Shown here piece by piece: positions 1 to 10,631 of a DNA stretch of 64,000 nucleotides. Source of the stretch: Orrella marina (GTDB lineage: Bacteria; Pseudomonadota; Gammaproteobacteria; Burkholderiales; Burkholderiaceae_B); NCBI RefSeq assembly GCF_003058465.1, contig NZ_CP028901.1, forward strand, positions 558,001 to 622,000. The letters are read 5' to 3'. A program made the position numbers and the translations under genes. Under the pieces are notes generated by a model, which did no database searches, was not told where the DNA came from, and saw nothing but the letters and a program-made list of their open reading frames with translations. Each line of letters starts with the position of its first letter. Position 1 is the stretch's first letter.

Positions 1-604
1 GCATGTAGAAAACCATGCCAGGCTCCAGGTCGACGAAATACTGCAGATCGTGCACAACATGCTGCTTGCCGGTCATCAAATCATCAAACATGACCGAGTG
101 TCCCGTCTGATAGTCCAGAACGCGGTAGTAGCTGAAGTACGACCTGTCAATGGCCTCGATAATTCGACGCTCAAGCGCTGCAACGCTACGTCCCCGCGTT
201 TGCAGGTAGTGCTCGGCAACGGGTTGTTCGGGCTCAGCGTTGCCCGTTTCAAGAAGCCTGACTTCATCCGGGCGCCAGTCATGCAGGAACCAGTGTGGAA
301 AGAGGGTTTCCACCTCCGGAAACACGTCCTTGTCCATCATCAGTTCGGCATCCAGTGTCATCGTTTCCCATGCGCGTACAACAGAGTCAGACGCGTAGTA
401 CATATCCGCATGCTCAAACAGAGCAAACAGCAAAGATTCTGCCGTGCGTTTGAGCTTGGCTAATCCAGCATCGCGCTTGCCTGCAGTGTCAGCCATTTCC
501 GTTACGTCTGTTCTGGCGGGGGTGGTCTGCTGGATCATGCAGCACTTCTTGAATTTGATACCGCTACCGCAGGGGCATGGGTCATTTCGTCCAGGTTTTG
601 TCAT
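1..604 (-). CDS. SEC-C motif protein, 3' end cut by window edge
   Basis: Open frame on the minus strand from ATG at 604 running off the left edge, about 201 residues visible. The N-terminus carries the SEC-C zinc-binding signature GRNDPCPCGSGIKFKKCC at residues 5-22 (CxC then CC), as found at the SecA C-terminus and in many small accessory proteins. The rest is an acidic, aromatic-rich helical region that I do not recognise beyond its general likeness to SEC-C/YchJ-like proteins. The function is unknown; zinc binding is the safe inference. A pentanucleotide repeat lies 27-51 bases upstream of the start. Confidence 0.8.
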   Translation of the reverse strand, partial: MTKPGRNDPCPCGSGIKFKKCCMIQQTTPARTDVTEMADTAGKRDAGLAKLKRTAESLLFALFEHADMYYASDSVVRAWETMTLDAELMMDKDVFPEVETLFPHWFLHDWRPDEVRLLETGNAEPEQPVAEHYLQTRGRSVAALERRIIEAIDRSYFSYYRVLDYQTGHSVMFDDLMTGKQHVVHDLQYFVDLEPGMVFYM

Positions 605-972
605 AGTCTGAAAATAACGCTTGGCAATGAGATGGGATGAGATGGGATGGGATGAAATGTGGTTGGTTGTGATGGAACTGGGCGCAACCTGATCGCGAAT
701 CAGGCTGACTGCTCTTACGATAGCGCAAATCAGTCTTGCGTGTGAATCCATCTGGCAGGCTGTGCGCCTTGATATGCATCAGTTATTCTGACGGTTCTAA
801 GCTCTCGCATTAACGAGGGCTCGCTGTGGTAGTGACCTCTGTGCCGTGTGCGGTATCCGGATCAAGGTCTCGTTGAACAGGTGCGACGCTCCTGAGGGTT
901 GCGATCCCTGTGAGGGTTACCTGTGATCTGGGTCACGCATCGAGGCAATGATATTCCTGCCAAGGAAGAACA
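605..972. other. Intergenic region between divergent SEC-C gene and hybrid kinase
   Basis: No credible gene; the short minus-strand frame here lacks coding character. It holds the GATGR repeat near 631-655 and a repeated TGAGGGTT at about 894 and 912 ahead of the kinase gene. No promoter was recognised with confidence. Confidence 0.5.
631..655. repeat. Pentanucleotide repeat GATGR x5
   Basis: Five consecutive units GATGG, GATGA, GATGG, GATGG, GATGA, followed by a degenerate AATG. It lies in the presumed leader of the SEC-C gene, where a change of unit number would alter promoter or leader spacing. Confidence 0.7.
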
Positions 973-3900
973 ATGAACAAAGTGCCTGGTTTATCCCGTG
1001 ATGCGTTCGAGGCATACGAACTACTGACAGTTCCAGTATGGGTCTTTGCGCGAGACAGCCTCAGGGTACTGGCCGTCAATCAGGCAGCGCTGACATGGCT
1101 CGGTTATGAGCGCGAGACTTTGCTTCAGATGACAGTGCTCGATATCCGGCCTGCAACTGAACGGGCGCGATTTCTGGCCAGCATACGGGGATTTGAAGGC
1201 AGCAACATTGACGCCGGTATCTGGACCATCATCGCAGGAAGCGGTGCACAGTTTCGGGTCGAGTTCGGGTGGACGAAAGTCCTGTTCGATGAGCAGGAGG
1301 CGATTGTTGCAAGCATCCGTGACATGACCCATATTTTTCAGGAGCGGGCCACCAGCCTTTCGTTAAGTTCCAGCCTGGCCTCCATGCGTGAGCGGATGGT
1401 GCTCCATGAAGAACAGTTTCGCAGGCTATTCGAATCCGTGCCGGGAAAGATGCTGGCGCTTCTGCCGGACGGATTTGTCATCACCGGGGTCACCGATGAG
1501 TACGCCAAAGCTGTTTCACGCACGCGTGAGGATCTGATCGGTCGTCAGCTTTTCGATGCGTTTCCGGATGACCCTGATGAGCCAGAAGCCGATGGGTCGC
1601 GTAATCTGCAGGCTTCCCTGAATCGTGTCATGACTTTGCATGTGACCGACGTCATGAACATCCAGCGTTACCCCGTTCTGATGCCGGATGGACACTTCGA
1701 GGAAAGGTACTGGCTCTCGCTGAACAAGCCTGTACTGGATGATGCGGGCAAACTGCTCTTCATCATTCACAGAGTGGAGGACGTGACTGGATTGTTGCGG
1801 ACCGCAGATGCGCAGAGCAAGGCAGCCGGGATTGAAAATGGTCTGGCAATGGCCTCTGGCCAGCCAGGGGGCTATGCGCCGGTCGCCGAGATGTCCGCCG
1901 CACTCACTGCACTTCAGAATCGTGAGGCTCGCCTCAGAGCCGCCGAGTCCTTGCTTGAGCTCGGTGTGTGGGAGTTCGATCTGGCATCAGAACGGTTTAG
2001 CTGGTCGCCCCGGGTGTTTGATGTTTACGGGCTCGCGACCGAGCAGCTGCCTGTCAGTCTGGACGGATATGTCGCGAATGTTCACCCGGATGACCGTGAG
2101 CAGATGCTCGCCAGATACAGAGAGTTCGAGCGCGAGCGTGCGCCGAGCCTTGTTTTTGAACACCGAATCGTGCGTGCCAATGGCTCTGTTGCATACGTGC
2201 GCGGGGTCGGCGCCCGACACGCGATCGAGGGCCGCGAAGTCATTCTTGGGTACGTTCAGGACATCACAGAGATCAAGCATGCTGAGCATCAGCTTTTTGA
2301 GGCGGCGCGTCTTCAGAGAAGGGCGGGATACATGGCCAGACTCGGGACCTGGCAGCTCGAACTCAATCCGCAACGCATCGTGTGGAGTGCCGAGACCGCA
2401 GCAATGCACGATGAGCCCGAAGGGACATCGCCGTCACTGGAAGAGTCGATCAAGTACTACGCACCGCAGTACAGGGACCTGGTCAAGGAGATGGTGGATG
2501 CCTGCGTGAGCAAGGGCAAGCCGTTCGACGAGGTACTGCAGCTCACCACCAGTAAAGGACGATGCATCTGGGTTCGGGCGATCGGAGAGCCCGTGTACGG
2601 ATCACACGGACAGGTGGTTGCCGCCGAAGGCGCGTTTCAGGATATCTCCGAGTTCATTGCCGCAAGAGACCTCTCTGAAGACCTCTCGAGACGGCTGCGG
2701 CAGACTCTGGAGCGAATCAGTGATGCCTTCTTCTTGCTGGATGACCAGTGGCGTTTCACATTTCTGAATAATCAAGCAGAGGTCGTCCTGCACCGCCCGC
2801 GCGAGGAGCTACTGGGGCGAATTGTCTGGCAAGAGTTTCCAGCAGCGGTTGGAACCACGTTTCAGACGGAATACGAGAAAGCTGTTCGCGAGAACACAAC
2901 AGTGCGCTTTCTTGCTTTCTATCAAACGCTAGCAAAGTGGTTCGAAGTCGCCGCGTATCCTACCGATGAAGGGCTGGCGGTGTACTTTCGGGATGTGACC
3001 CAGCAAAGAGCCCGCGACGAGCAGTTGCTGTTGCTTGAGTCTGCCGTCTCGCGCCAGAATGACATCTTGCTGATCACCCGCGCGGAGCCGATTGACAGCG
3101 ATGCCGGACCCGAAATTGTTTATGTCAATGACGCGTTTGTTCGTCGCACCGGATACTCGCGCGAGGAGGCTATCGGCAAGACCCCCCGGATTCTGCAAGG
3201 TCCACGCACACAGCGCGCTGAGCTTGACCGTATTCGGCAAGCCCTTGAGAACTGGCAACCGGTGCGTGCAGAACTCATTAACTACACCAGATCTGGCGAG
3301 GAGTTCTGGATAGAGCTTGATATCGTGCCGCTGGCAGATGCGTCAGGGTGGTTCACGCACTGGGTTGCGATCGAGCGCGACATCACGGACCGCAAGCTTG
3401 CCCAGCAGGCACTCCAGTTGAGTGAGGAGCGCTTCAGGCTGGTCGCCAGAGCAACGGGCAACGCAGTGTGGGAACTGGATATCGAGACCGGAAATCAATG
3501 GTGGAGTGAAGGCCTGACCGAGATATTCGGGCACAAGCCCGGGTCCGTGCAGGATCTTCGCGATGTGTGGAACATAAACATTCACCCAGATGACAAGGCA
3601 CGACTGCTGGCAGGGTTGGCCAGATTGCTCACCCAGGACGCGGACAGCTTTACCGAGCAGTACCGGTTTCGACGTGCAGACGGTACGTGGGCCCGGGTGC
3701 AAGATAGTGCCTTCGTGATCAAGGATGAATCTGGTGCACCGGTGAGAGTGCTTGGTAGCGTGAATGACATTTCCGAACGCTTGCAACTCGAGGAGCGATT
3801 GCATCAGGCCCAGAAAATGGAAGCGGTGGGCCAGTTGACCGGGGGCGTGGCCCATGACTTTAATAACCTGCTTACGGTTATTCTGGGTAATGCAGAAACC

Positions 3901-4935
3901 TTGACACAGACGCTCGAGTACAGCCCGCGTCTGTATACAGCGGCCAGCATGATTGTGGATGCTGCCGGGCGAGGCGCTGAACTGACGAGTCGGTTGCTGG
4001 CATTCTCCAGACGACAGCCACTCGAGCCGCGCTCGGTCAATGTGCGTAACCTGATTCTGGGTATGGAGGACCTGTTTCGACGGACTTTGCCCGAGACCAT
4101 CAACATCGAAATTGTGTGTGGTGGTGGCCTGTGGAGTGCGGAGGTCGATCCTGCACAAATCGAGTCGGCTTTGCTGAATCTGGTGCTCAATGCGCGCGAT
4201 GCCATGCCTGATGGCGGATGCCTGACAATCGAAGCCGTCAACGCACAGCTGGACGATGATTACGTCGCCAACGAGCTCGACATCGTCGCGGGTCAGTATG
4301 TCATGATCATCGTGACCGATACCGGTCACGGTATTGCACCTGAACATCTGGGCAGGGTATTTGAACCGTTCTTCACCACCAAATCACCTGGCAAGGGCAC
4401 AGGCCTGGGGCTGAGCATGGTGTTCGGATTTGTCAAGCAGTCAGGCGGTCACATCCGGGTTTACTCAGAGGTTTCCGAGGGGACTTCCTTCAAGCTTTAC
4501 TTTCCGAGGTCATATCGTCCCAGTGAAACCGAAAGGGCAGGCTCCTCCCGGCGAATCATGGCCCGTGGCTCCGAGACGATTCTTCTGGTAGAGGACGACG
4601 CGCTGGTACGAGCCCATGTCCTGGCCCAACTCCGAAGTCTGGGCTATCGGGTGCTGGAAGCGGTTGACGGACCGAGCGCGTTCGAAATCCTGAAGCAACA
4701 CGCGGATATCGATCTGCTGTTCACTGATGTGGTCATGCCAGGCGGGATGGGTGGCAAGGAGCTGGCGCAGATTGCACAGGCCATGCTGCCGGGGCTCAAA
4801 GTGCTCTTTACCTCTGGCTACACCCAGAACTCGATTGTGCATAATGGCCGGCTTGATCAAGGCGTCGAACTGCTGACCAAACCCTATCGCCGTGATCAGC
4901 TCGCATCCAGGATTCGGTCGGTACTGGACAGTTAA
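973..4935 (+). CDS. Multi-PAS hybrid sensor histidine kinase with C-terminal receiver
   Basis: 1320 residues, no convincing membrane segment, so probably a cytoplasmic sensor. About seven PAS/PAC units occupy residues 10-935, several ending in the DIT/DVT-type PAC boundary. A HisKA domain follows with the H-box GGVAHDFNN (phospho-acceptor His961), then HATPase_c with an N-box and [11 protein letters not shown] around 1135-1145. The C-terminal receiver has its phospho-acceptor Asp1252 in [11 protein letters not shown]. There is no Hpt or DNA-binding domain, so output must pass to another protein. ATG at 973 follows AAGGAAG at a good distance. The gene converges on a smaller kinase of the same class that lies next to a REC-EAL gene, the obvious candidate partner. 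The ligand is unknown. Confidence 0.93.
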   Translation: MNKVPGLSRDAFEAYELLTVPVWVFARDSLRVLAVNQAALTWLGYERETLLQMTVLDIRPATERARFLASIRGFEGSNIDAGIWTIIAGSGAQFRVEFGWTKVLFDEQEAIVASIRDMTHIFQERATSLSLSSSLASMRERMVLHEEQFRRLFESVPGKMLALLPDGFVITGVTDEYAKAVSRTREDLIGRQLFDAFPDDPDEPEADGSRNLQASLNRVMTLHVTDVMNIQRYPVLMPDGHFEERYWLSLNKPVLDDAGKLLFIIHRVEDVTGLLRTADAQSKAAGIENGLAMASGQPGGYAPVAEMSAALTALQNREARLRAAESLLELGVWEFDLASERFSWSPRVFDVYGLATEQLPVSLDGYVANVHPDDREQMLARYREFERERAPSLVFEHRIVRANGSVAYVRGVGARHAIEGREVILGYVQDITEIKHAEHQLFEAARLQRRAGYMARLGTWQLELNPQRIVWSAETAAMHDEPEGTSPSLEESIKYYAPQYRDLVKEMVDACVSKGKPFDEVLQLTTSKGRCIWVRAIGEPVYGSHGQVVAAEGAFQDISEFIAARDLSEDLSRRLRQTLERISDAFFLLDDQWRFTFLNNQAEVVLHRPREELLGRIVWQEFPAAVGTTFQTEYEKAVRENTTVRFLAFYQTLAKWFEVAAYPTDEGLAVYFRDVTQQRARDEQLLLLESAVSRQNDILLITRAEPIDSDAGPEIVYVNDAFVRRTGYSREEAIGKTPRILQGPRTQRAELDRIRQALENWQPVRAELINYTRSGEEFWIELDIVPLADASGWFTHWVAIERDITDRKLAQQALQLSEERFRLVARATGNAVWELDIETGNQWWSEGLTEIFGHKPGSVQDLRDVWNINIHPDDKARLLAGLARLLTQDADSFTEQYRFRRADGTWARVQDSAFVIKDESGAPVRVLGSVNDISERLQLEERLHQAQKMEAVGQLTGGVAHDFNNLLTVILGNAETLTQTLEYSPRLYTAASMIVDAAGRGAELTSRLLAFSRRQPLEPRSVNVRNLILGMEDLFRRTLPETINIEIVCGGGLWSAEVDPAQIESALLNLVLNARDAMPDGGCLTIEAVNAQLDDDYVANELDIVAGQYVMIIVTDTGHGIAPEHLGRVFEPFFTTKSPGKGTGLGLSMVFGFVKQSGGHIRVYSEVSEGTSFKLYFPRSYRPSETERAGSSRRIMARGSETILLVEDDALVRAHVLAQLRSLGYRVLEAVDGPSAFEILKQHADIDLLFTDVVMPGGMGGKELAQIAQAMLPGLKVLFTSGYTQNSIVHNGRLDQGVELLTKPYRRDQLASRIRSVLDS

Positions 4936-4943
4936 GTCGTGCG

Positions 4944-4994
4944 CATCTGGCAGACACGGCAGCCCAGGGGGCTCAGATGTGATTAATGTTTTTT
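4944..4994 (+). terminator. Possible terminator of the multi-PAS kinase gene
   Basis: Nested inverted repeat: CATCTG (4944-4949) pairs with CAGATG (4974-4979) and AGCC (4961-4964) with GGCT (4970-4973). A T6 run follows about 10 bases later, already inside the 3' end of the convergent gene. The loop is large and the T run is displaced, so this is only a candidate. Confidence 0.35.
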
Positions 4995-6569
4995 CAGTGT
5001 CGTCCAGACGGCATCCAGCAGAGCATCCCGTGTGTACGGCTTCGATACAAGAGATGTTCCATCTGGCAGGCCACCCTTGCCGCTGAGTGCCAGTCCCGAA
5101 TAGCCCGAGCAGAACAGGACACGCAGTCCTTTTCTCAGACGCTGGGCGTGCTCTGCAAGCTGGCGACCATCCATGTCTGTCCCCAGGAAAACATCGGTGA
5201 GCAAAAGCGAGATTTCCGGGTGTGCTGCGAGCAGACTCAGGGCCTCGTCGGGGCCAGAAGCTTCCTTTACTTGGTATCCTTCGGCACTGAGCAGGCTCGT
5301 CACATGGCGTCTCACGAGCAGATCATCCTCCACGACGAGAATGGATTCGCCTTGATTGTCCCTTGATGGAGCCGGATTTGAGGTTTCTGGTGTGGCGAGT
5401 TCGGCTTGACTCTGGTCGGAGTGGGTCGATCTCATCATCGGAAAGTACAGGCTGACCGTCGTGCCTTGGCCGACAGAGGATGCGATGTGGATGTGTGCGG
5501 CCGATTGTTTGACAAATCCGTGAACGACACTCAGACCAAGACCGGAGTGCTTGCCAGCTGCCCGGGTTGTAAAGAAAGGTTCGAAGATACGCTCCATGAC
5601 TGTTCCGGGGATGCCGTGTCCGTCGTCGCTGACTGACAGTAAAACGTACTCGCCGGCAGGAATGTTCGCATACGTGTTAAGACTGGGTTCGCAGAGGACG
5701 ACGTTGGCTGTACCGATCTCGACTGATCCTCTACTGGGCATGGCCTGCACTGAATTGATGACCAGATCCTGTATGACAGTTTCAAGCCGCTGAGGATCGA
5801 CATGACATAACCATAGTGCAGGTTCAAGTGTCAGTTTCAGGGCGATTGCGGGTCCTGTCACTTGTCGAAGTACAGGGTCGATGTTGCGGATCAAGTTGTT
5901 CACGTCAGTCAGTCTGGGCGCCAGGGTCTGGCGTCTTGCGTACGTGAGCAGTTTCTGTGTCAGTGCGGCTCCGCGCTCTGCTGCGAGAGTCACCATCGAT
6001 GCCAGTTCGTGAATGTCCTGTAAAGGCTCACCCTCTTGAGAAGACTTCGTCAACTCGCAGATCAGTTCTGAATTGCCCAGGATGACTGTCAGGAGGTTAT
6101 TGAAGTCATGTGCGATGCCGCCCGTCAGAATACCGATTGCTTCGAGTTTTCTGGCTTGTGCCAGTCGCTCGGTCATCGCTCGTTGCTCCGTCACGTCTCT
6201 CGCGCACACCAGCTCGGCTCTGCGCCCCATGAACTCGATGACTTCGGACGTGATGTCAACCGTGCGTCTGGCGCCTGATTTGTGAATGTGCGTCCAGGAG
6301 CCAGCCTGATCGATTCCACTGTCGAGTGCCGAGATGTTCTGTTCCAGTCTGTCGATATCTTCTGTCGGGCGAATGTCGCGAATCGTCATGCCCAGAAACT
6401 CTTGCCGTGTGTAACCATAGGCGCGGATGGCTGCATCGTTGACCGCCAGAAATGCCAGTGTCTCCAGATCATAGACCCACATCGGATCCGGATGGCAAGT
6501 AAAAAGAAGGCTGTGATCAGCGTTCACAGTGTGCCTGCCGATGCGCCAGAACTGTACTGTCTGCTCCAT
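4983..6569 (-). CDS. PAS hybrid histidine kinase with receiver
   Basis: 528 residues: one PAS domain (about 18-130), HisKA with H-box GGIAHDFNN (His154), HATPase_c ([12 protein letters not shown]2 box), and a C-terminal receiver with Asp459 in LLLTDVFLG. No transmembrane segment. The architecture and H-box resemble the larger kinase gene that converges on it, suggesting paralogy. Its start lies inside the REC-EAL gene (46-base overlap), so the two are co-transcribed and probably translationally coupled. This makes the REC-EAL protein the likely phosphotransfer target; that link is inference from gene order. Confidence 0.92.
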   Translation of the reverse strand: MEQTVQFWRIGRHTVNADHSLLFTCHPDPMWVYDLETLAFLAVNDAAIRAYGYTRQEFLGMTIRDIRPTEDIDRLEQNISALDSGIDQAGSWTHIHKSGARRTVDITSEVIEFMGRRAELVCARDVTEQRAMTERLAQARKLEAIGILTGGIAHDFNNLLTVILGNSELICELTKSSQEGEPLQDIHELASMVTLAAERGAALTQKLLTYARRQTLAPRLTDVNNLIRNIDPVLRQVTGPAIALKLTLEPALWLCHVDPQRLETVIQDLVINSVQAMPSRGSVEIGTANVVLCEPSLNTYANIPAGEYVLLSVSDDGHGIPGTVMERIFEPFFTTRAAGKHSGLGLSVVHGFVKQSAAHIHIASSVGQGTTVSLYFPMMRSTHSDQSQAELATPETSNPAPSRDNQGESILVVEDDLLVRRHVTSLLSAEGYQVKEASGPDEALSLLAAHPEISLLLTDVFLGTDMDGRQLAEHAQRLRKGLRVLFCSGYSGLALSGKGGLPDGTSLVSKPYTRDALLDAVWTTLKKH

Positions 6570-7723
6570 CGCAGCGCCTCATAACCTGGCATGGGTCGCG
6601 AAAAGTAATACCCCTGAACCTTGTCGCAACCCGCTTGCGCCAGAAAATCAAGGGCATGCTGATTCTCGACACCTTCTGCCGTGACCTCCAGGCCCATTGC
6701 CTGACCGAGTCCAATGATGGCAGCGCAAATTTTCTGAGACTCCGTTGACTGGGCCAGATTGCCGACAAATCGTTTGTCGATCTTGATCTCGGAAAAAGGC
6801 AGACGTGCCAGTTCGACAAGAGACGAGTATCCGACCCCGAAATCATCAAGCGACAGATGGAATCCCTGAATCCGGTATCGGGTCAGAAATTCAAGCAGTT
6901 GCATGGGGTCCTGATGCTGTGCTGTTTCCGTTACTTCTAGTGTGATGCGACCAGGGGAAACACCATGCTTGGATGACAGCGTCAGGAGTTGGTCGGCCAG
7001 TGCCGGGTCGGTCTGACTACGCGACAAGTTCACCGCCAGACCGATCTCGTACGCGTCCAGTTGCTTAAGCCAGAGTACGGCGGACTCCAGGATCTGCAGC
7101 GTGAGCGGCGTGATGAGTCCGGTGCGCTCGGCCAGCGGGATGAAGCTGTCAGGGCTGATCATTCCGAACTCCGGATGATTCAGTCTGGCCAGTGCCTCAA
7201 ATCCACATAGTCTTTGTGTCTGACAAGTGAATTTCGGCTGAAAATAGGGCTCGATCCAGCACTCTTTGATTGCCTGAACAAGCATGTCTTCATCGACAAT
7301 CTGGTCTGTCGGGTTCCTGACCTGCTGTTTCTCGGCACCTGCGCCAAGAAGAGAGCGAAACATTTCGGGAGTGAACGGCTTGGGCAGGATGCCAGCGAGA
7401 TTCAGGCCATATTCCGTGGCCGTTCGGCCCGCTGCCTCGAGTATCCGGTTGCTCAGTCCGCTGGTCAGGATCACTCTGCCGGGATAGTGAAGCACCTGTA
7501 GCTCACGAAGGACCTGGATGCCATCCATATCAGGCATCGCCAGGTCAACCAAGACGCAATCCGGTTGCCAGTCACGCAGTGACTTGAAAAAATCAGTAGC
7601 ATTGAGTGAGGCGCGCACATCAAACCCGGCTCGACGGGCGATGATCCGGGCGGTATTTGTAACCGATTCGTCGTCATCCAGAATCAGAATGCTGCCCGCA
7701 GCGTTTGCTTTGCTGTCTGTCAT
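6524..7723 (-). CDS. Response regulator with EAL c-di-GMP phosphodiesterase output
   Basis: 399 residues from ATG at 7723, chosen because AGAGG lies at good distance and the receiver begins just after; an in-frame ATG at 7792 would add 23 non-homologous residues. The receiver (about 11-128) has acidic residues DDD at 16-18 and phospho-acceptor Asp60 in [12 protein letters not shown]. The EAL domain (about 150-395) keeps EAL in CGFEALARL (176-178), [18 protein letters not shown] and the K of EIKIDKRF, so it is predicted to be catalytically active. The architecture is that of RocR-type regulators. It likely lowers c-di-GMP in response to the hybrid kinase encoded downstream in the same operon. 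Confidence 0.93.
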   Translation of the reverse strand: MTDSKANAAGSILILDDDESVTNTARIIARRAGFDVRASLNATDFFKSLRDWQPDCVLVDLAMPDMDGIQVLRELQVLHYPGRVILTSGLSNRILEAAGRTATEYGLNLAGILPKPFTPEMFRSLLGAGAEKQQVRNPTDQIVDEDMLVQAIKECWIEPYFQPKFTCQTQRLCGFEALARLNHPEFGMISPDSFIPLAERTGLITPLTLQILESAVLWLKQLDAYEIGLAVNLSRSQTDPALADQLLTLSSKHGVSPGRITLEVTETAQHQDPMQLLEFLTRYRIQGFHLSLDDFGVGYSSLVELARLPFSEIKIDKRFVGNLAQSTESQKICAAIIGLGQAMGLEVTAEGVENQHALDFLAQAGCDKVQGYYFSRPMPGYEALRWSRQYSSGASAGTL

Positions 7724-8265
7724 TTGAAGACGCCTCTGGAGCATGGGTGGGGTCGAACCCCGTGGGAAGAAGCATACCAAAGCGACGGACACTTTTGGCG
7801 CTTTTTGTCATGAGCGAGTTGTGTGGCGTGGTCCGATACTTGCAGGCATACAAGTGAGACGCCCGCAACTGCCCGTTCCAGTGTGGTTATAAAGGCGCTA
7901 CGTCAGTCATTTCGTGACGCACATTCTCTGGCGCGTGTTGCCGCTGCCTGACCCGGGTGGACGAAGATCAACGCAACACGTGACAGGTGATCTGGCTCGA
8001 GTGCAGTCAGACGTTGCATCTGTCAAGTCTGCAGCCAGTTTCTGGTTTGCAACTCAGCCATGGACATTACTCACGCTGCTGTACAGACCGTGAGGACCGC
8101 GTTGCCCCTGGTGGTCTTCAGCACGTAACAGGATAACGCGTTCATGCAGACATACTCGTGTTGACTAAAAACATACTGAGTAGTATGTTTTATCGACGAA
8201 TCTGAAATGTACACAAAGAACAGGGCGCCGGGTTCGCTCTACGTCGAGTCAGCAAGGAGGGTGAT
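7724..8265. other. Long divergent intergenic region, REC-EAL / TetR operon
   Basis: About 540 bases without a gene. Its right part contains the operator-promoter at 8161-8191 and an AAGGAGG ribosome site at 8254-8260. A half-site CATACT occurs again at about 8151. Nothing definite was seen in 7790-8140; the short minus-strand frame there has no coding features. Confidence 0.5.
8161..8191 (+). promoter_or_regulatory. Sigma70-type promoter overlapped by a perfect TetR-type operator
   Basis: -35 TTGACT (8161-8166), a 17-base spacer and -10 TATGTT (8184-8189). Overlapping the spacer and -10 is a perfect inverted repeat AAAACATACT (8168-8177), spacer GAGT, AGTATGTTTT (8182-8191). The geometry is typical of TetR-family operators. 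The only TetR gene in the window is the last gene of the operon that starts 75 bases downstream, so autoregulation is the natural reading. Confidence 0.75.
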
Positions 8266-9294
8266 GTGAGAGTACTCATGACAGGAGCGAGCGGCTTCCT
8301 GGGTCAGGCGGTGAGTGCCGCGATTGTGCAGCGTGGCGAGCTAGAGCCAGACCTGGATGGAGTTGCCGTGAAGGTGACGGATTTGTTGTTGGTCGATCGC
8401 GCGGCACCTGCTAAACCGGCGGGCTGGGCACGTCCCGGGCTGGCGGTTTCGGCCCAGTGCGGTGACCTCACGCAACGACATTTTGTGCAGAAGATGATGT
8501 CGTTTTCTCCGGATGTCATCTTTCATTTTGCTGCCGCACTGACCCTGACAGCAGAGCGTGAGGACGATCTGGCCTATCAGCTCAATATCGCCTGCCTGCA
8601 TGAGATGATCCAGAGATCCCATACTCAGTGCCGGCTGATCTACCCCAGCTCGATCTCAGTGTTCGGGGGAACATTACCTGACGCTGTCGATGATACGGTT
8701 GCGCCCGCCCCAGAAACGACATACGGGACGCACAAAGCCATGTCTGAACTGATGCTGGCCGACGCCTCGCGCAAAGGTCGGGTCAGTGCTCGGAGCTTGC
8801 GTTTGCCAATCGTGCTGGTGAGAGACTCGAGTCCACAACCCACGGTCTCGGATCAAGTTGCTGCGATCGTGCGTGAGCCGCTTGAAGGGCGTGACTTCGA
8901 CTGTGGGCTCAGACCGGATACCCGAATGCCGGTGGCGTCGGTCACGGCTGTCGCAAAGGCATTGCTCAAACTTAGCGAGTTGCCAGAACATGATCTTCCC
9001 CCAAGCCGGGTCATGAACCTGCCGTCCCTGACGGTTACGCCTGCCGAGATGATTCACGCCGTGGCTCGTCATGCGCACGGCCAGACGGTCGGCCAGGTGT
9101 CTTTTAAACCGGATCCGATGTTGCAGACCATTGTCGATGGCTGGCCACGGCAGTTCACCTCCGAGCACGCACTTTCACTTGGTATCCGGGCCGATGCAGG
9201 CGTGGATGAGATTGTGAATGACTATTTGCTCAGAAGATCAGGAGTGCCCGAAAGCAGTTTGCATGCAAAGCGTTCCGGGAGGGTTGAGCCATGA
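8266..9294 (+). CDS. NAD-dependent epimerase/dehydratase family (extended SDR)
   Basis: 342 residues, GTG start at 8266 with AAGGAGG five bases upstream. The N-terminal nucleotide-binding motif is TGASGFLGQ, the catalytic YxxxK appears as YGTHK and an upstream PSSIS supplies the Ser. The sequence resembles D-erythronate dehydrogenase (DenD)-type extended SDRs, but no erythronate kinase or aldolase is nearby; the partner here is a flavin monooxygenase. I therefore keep only the family call. It probably oxidises or reduces an alcohol/ketone pair in the same route as the monooxygenase. First gene of the TetR-controlled operon; overlaps the next gene by ATGA. Confidence 0.85.
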   Translation: MRVLMTGASGFLGQAVSAAIVQRGELEPDLDGVAVKVTDLLLVDRAAPAKPAGWARPGLAVSAQCGDLTQRHFVQKMMSFSPDVIFHFAAALTLTAEREDDLAYQLNIACLHEMIQRSHTQCRLIYPSSISVFGGTLPDAVDDTVAPAPETTYGTHKAMSELMLADASRKGRVSARSLRLPIVLVRDSSPQPTVSDQVAAIVREPLEGRDFDCGLRPDTRMPVASVTAVAKALLKLSELPEHDLPPSRVMNLPSLTVTPAEMIHAVARHAHGQTVGQVSFKPDPMLQTIVDGWPRQFTSEHALSLGIRADAGVDEIVNDYLLRRSGVPESSLHAKRSGRVEP

Positions 9295-10631
9295 GTGCAA
9301 ATCAATCTGCTTGCCCATCACAGCAGTCCGATCAGTTGCCGGTCTGCATTATCGGTGCGGGTTCATCAGGCCTTTGCGCAGCCAAGGCCCTTCAGCAACG
9401 AGGCGTGCGGTTTGATTGCTTCGAGAGCGGTTCAGCTATAGGTGGGATGTGGCGCTACGAGAACGACAATGGTCTATCTTCTGCCTACCGGAGTCTGCAT
9501 ATTGATACCAGCCGCCAGAATCTGGGTTACTCGGATTTTCCCATTCCGGACCATTACCCTGACTATCTGTCTCATTACGAGGTGATCGAATACCTGGAGG
9601 CGTTTGTCGCTCACTTTGGTCTTTATCCTCTCATTACCTTCAATACTTCTGTGGTCGACGTCTCGCCCGATGCGGACGGAAACTGGCTGGTGACACTCGA
9701 TGATGGAACCTCCAGACGATACCGGGCAGTGGTTGTAGCAAACGGTCACTTGTGGGATCCAAGAATGCCCGCGTTTCCCGGATCCTTTGATGGCGAGGCC
9801 ATCCATTCTCATCATTACCGAACGGCCGCGCCGTACGAGGGCAAGAATGTGCTGGTGGTCGGCATCGGTAATTCGGCAGTCGATATTGCGGTCGATGTCT
9901 GCAAGAATGCGCGTCAGACGTTTCTTTCGACCCGACGCAGTGCGTGGATTCTGCCCAAGTACATCATGGGCATCCCGACCGATCGGTGGGGTACATTTTT
10001 CACAAAGCGGTTGCGACTACCCACAAAATGGAGTCGCGTTCTGGTTCATCGACTGGCTTATCTTGTGACGGGCGATCAGGCGCGCTTTGGGGTGCCGCAT
10101 CCCGGACACCCAATCTGGAAGGAACATGCAACGTTAAGTCAGGAGCTGTTGCCTTATTGTGGGCATGGCTGGATCAAGGTCAAGCCAGACATCAAACTGC
10201 TTGACGGCAAGTCGGTGGTGTTCAAGGACGAAACTCGTCAGGAGATTGATGCCATCATCTACGCGACGGGTTATCGGTCCACGTTCCCGTTTCTCAAGCC
10301 CGATGTGTTCAAGATTGAAGATGGTCAGGCGGCCTTGTATCGACGCATGGTTCCTCTGAGTGCGCCGGGCCTGTTCATGCTGGGACTGATACAGCCAATC
10401 GGGCCCACAATTCCACTGGTTCAGGTGCAGGCGACATGGCTGGCTCGCGTACTTGATGGCAGCATGCAGTTGCCTGCACAGGGTGTGATGCAGGCCGAAG
10501 TCGACGCGCATCAGAATAAGATCGCCAGTCAGTACGTTGGGTCTGCACGCTATACCCTGGAAGTGGATGGGCTGACGTATCGCCGCCAGTTGTCAACTGA
10601 CGTGCGTTACGGAAAAGCGGGGCAGTCGTGA
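9291..10631 (+). CDS. Flavin-containing monooxygenase
   Basis: 446 residues. The FAD-binding motif CIIGAGSSGLCAAKAL is near residue 20. An FMO-type signature runs FPGSFDGEAIHSHHY (about 160-175), followed by the NADPH-binding motif VVGIGNSAVDIA. Length and motifs fit class B flavoprotein monooxygenases of the FMO group, which oxygenate a soft nucleophile or carbonyl with NADPH and O2; the substrate is unknown. Start ATG overlaps the stop of the upstream SDR by 4 bases, and its stop overlaps the GTG of a 45-residue ORF in the same way. Expression is likely derepressed by a small ligand of the operon's TetR protein. Confidence 0.9.
   Translation: MSANQSACPSQQSDQLPVCIIGAGSSGLCAAKALQQRGVRFDCFESGSAIGGMWRYENDNGLSSAYRSLHIDTSRQNLGYSDFPIPDHYPDYLSHYEVIEYLEAFVAHFGLYPLITFNTSVVDVSPDADGNWLVTLDDGTSRRYRAVVVANGHLWDPRMPAFPGSFDGEAIHSHHYRTAAPYEGKNVLVVGIGNSAVDIAVDVCKNARQTFLSTRRSAWILPKYIMGIPTDRWGTFFTKRLRLPTKWSRVLVHRLAYLVTGDQARFGVPHPGHPIWKEHATLSQELLPYCGHGWIKVKPDIKLLDGKSVVFKDETRQEIDAIIYATGYRSTFPFLKPDVFKIEDGQAALYRRMVPLSAPGLFMLGLIQPIGPTIPLVQVQATWLARVLDGSMQLPAQGVMQAEVDAHQNKIASQYVGSARYTLEVDGLTYRRQLSTDVRYGKAGQS

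Noticed and set aside
50..463. 137-codon plus-strand frame at the left edge
   Set aside because: It is antisense to the SEC-C gene, which has a recognisable zinc motif and a proper start.
1808..2509. 233-codon plus-strand frame in another phase of the kinase gene
   Set aside because: Composition (Arg, Ser and Pro-rich) is that of a shadow frame of a GC-rich gene; no motif.
3343..4347. 334-codon open frame on the minus strand
   Set aside because: It lies wholly opposite the HisKA/HATPase region of the multi-PAS kinase; its translation is rich in His, Gln and Cys without domains, and the sense frame is clearly coding.
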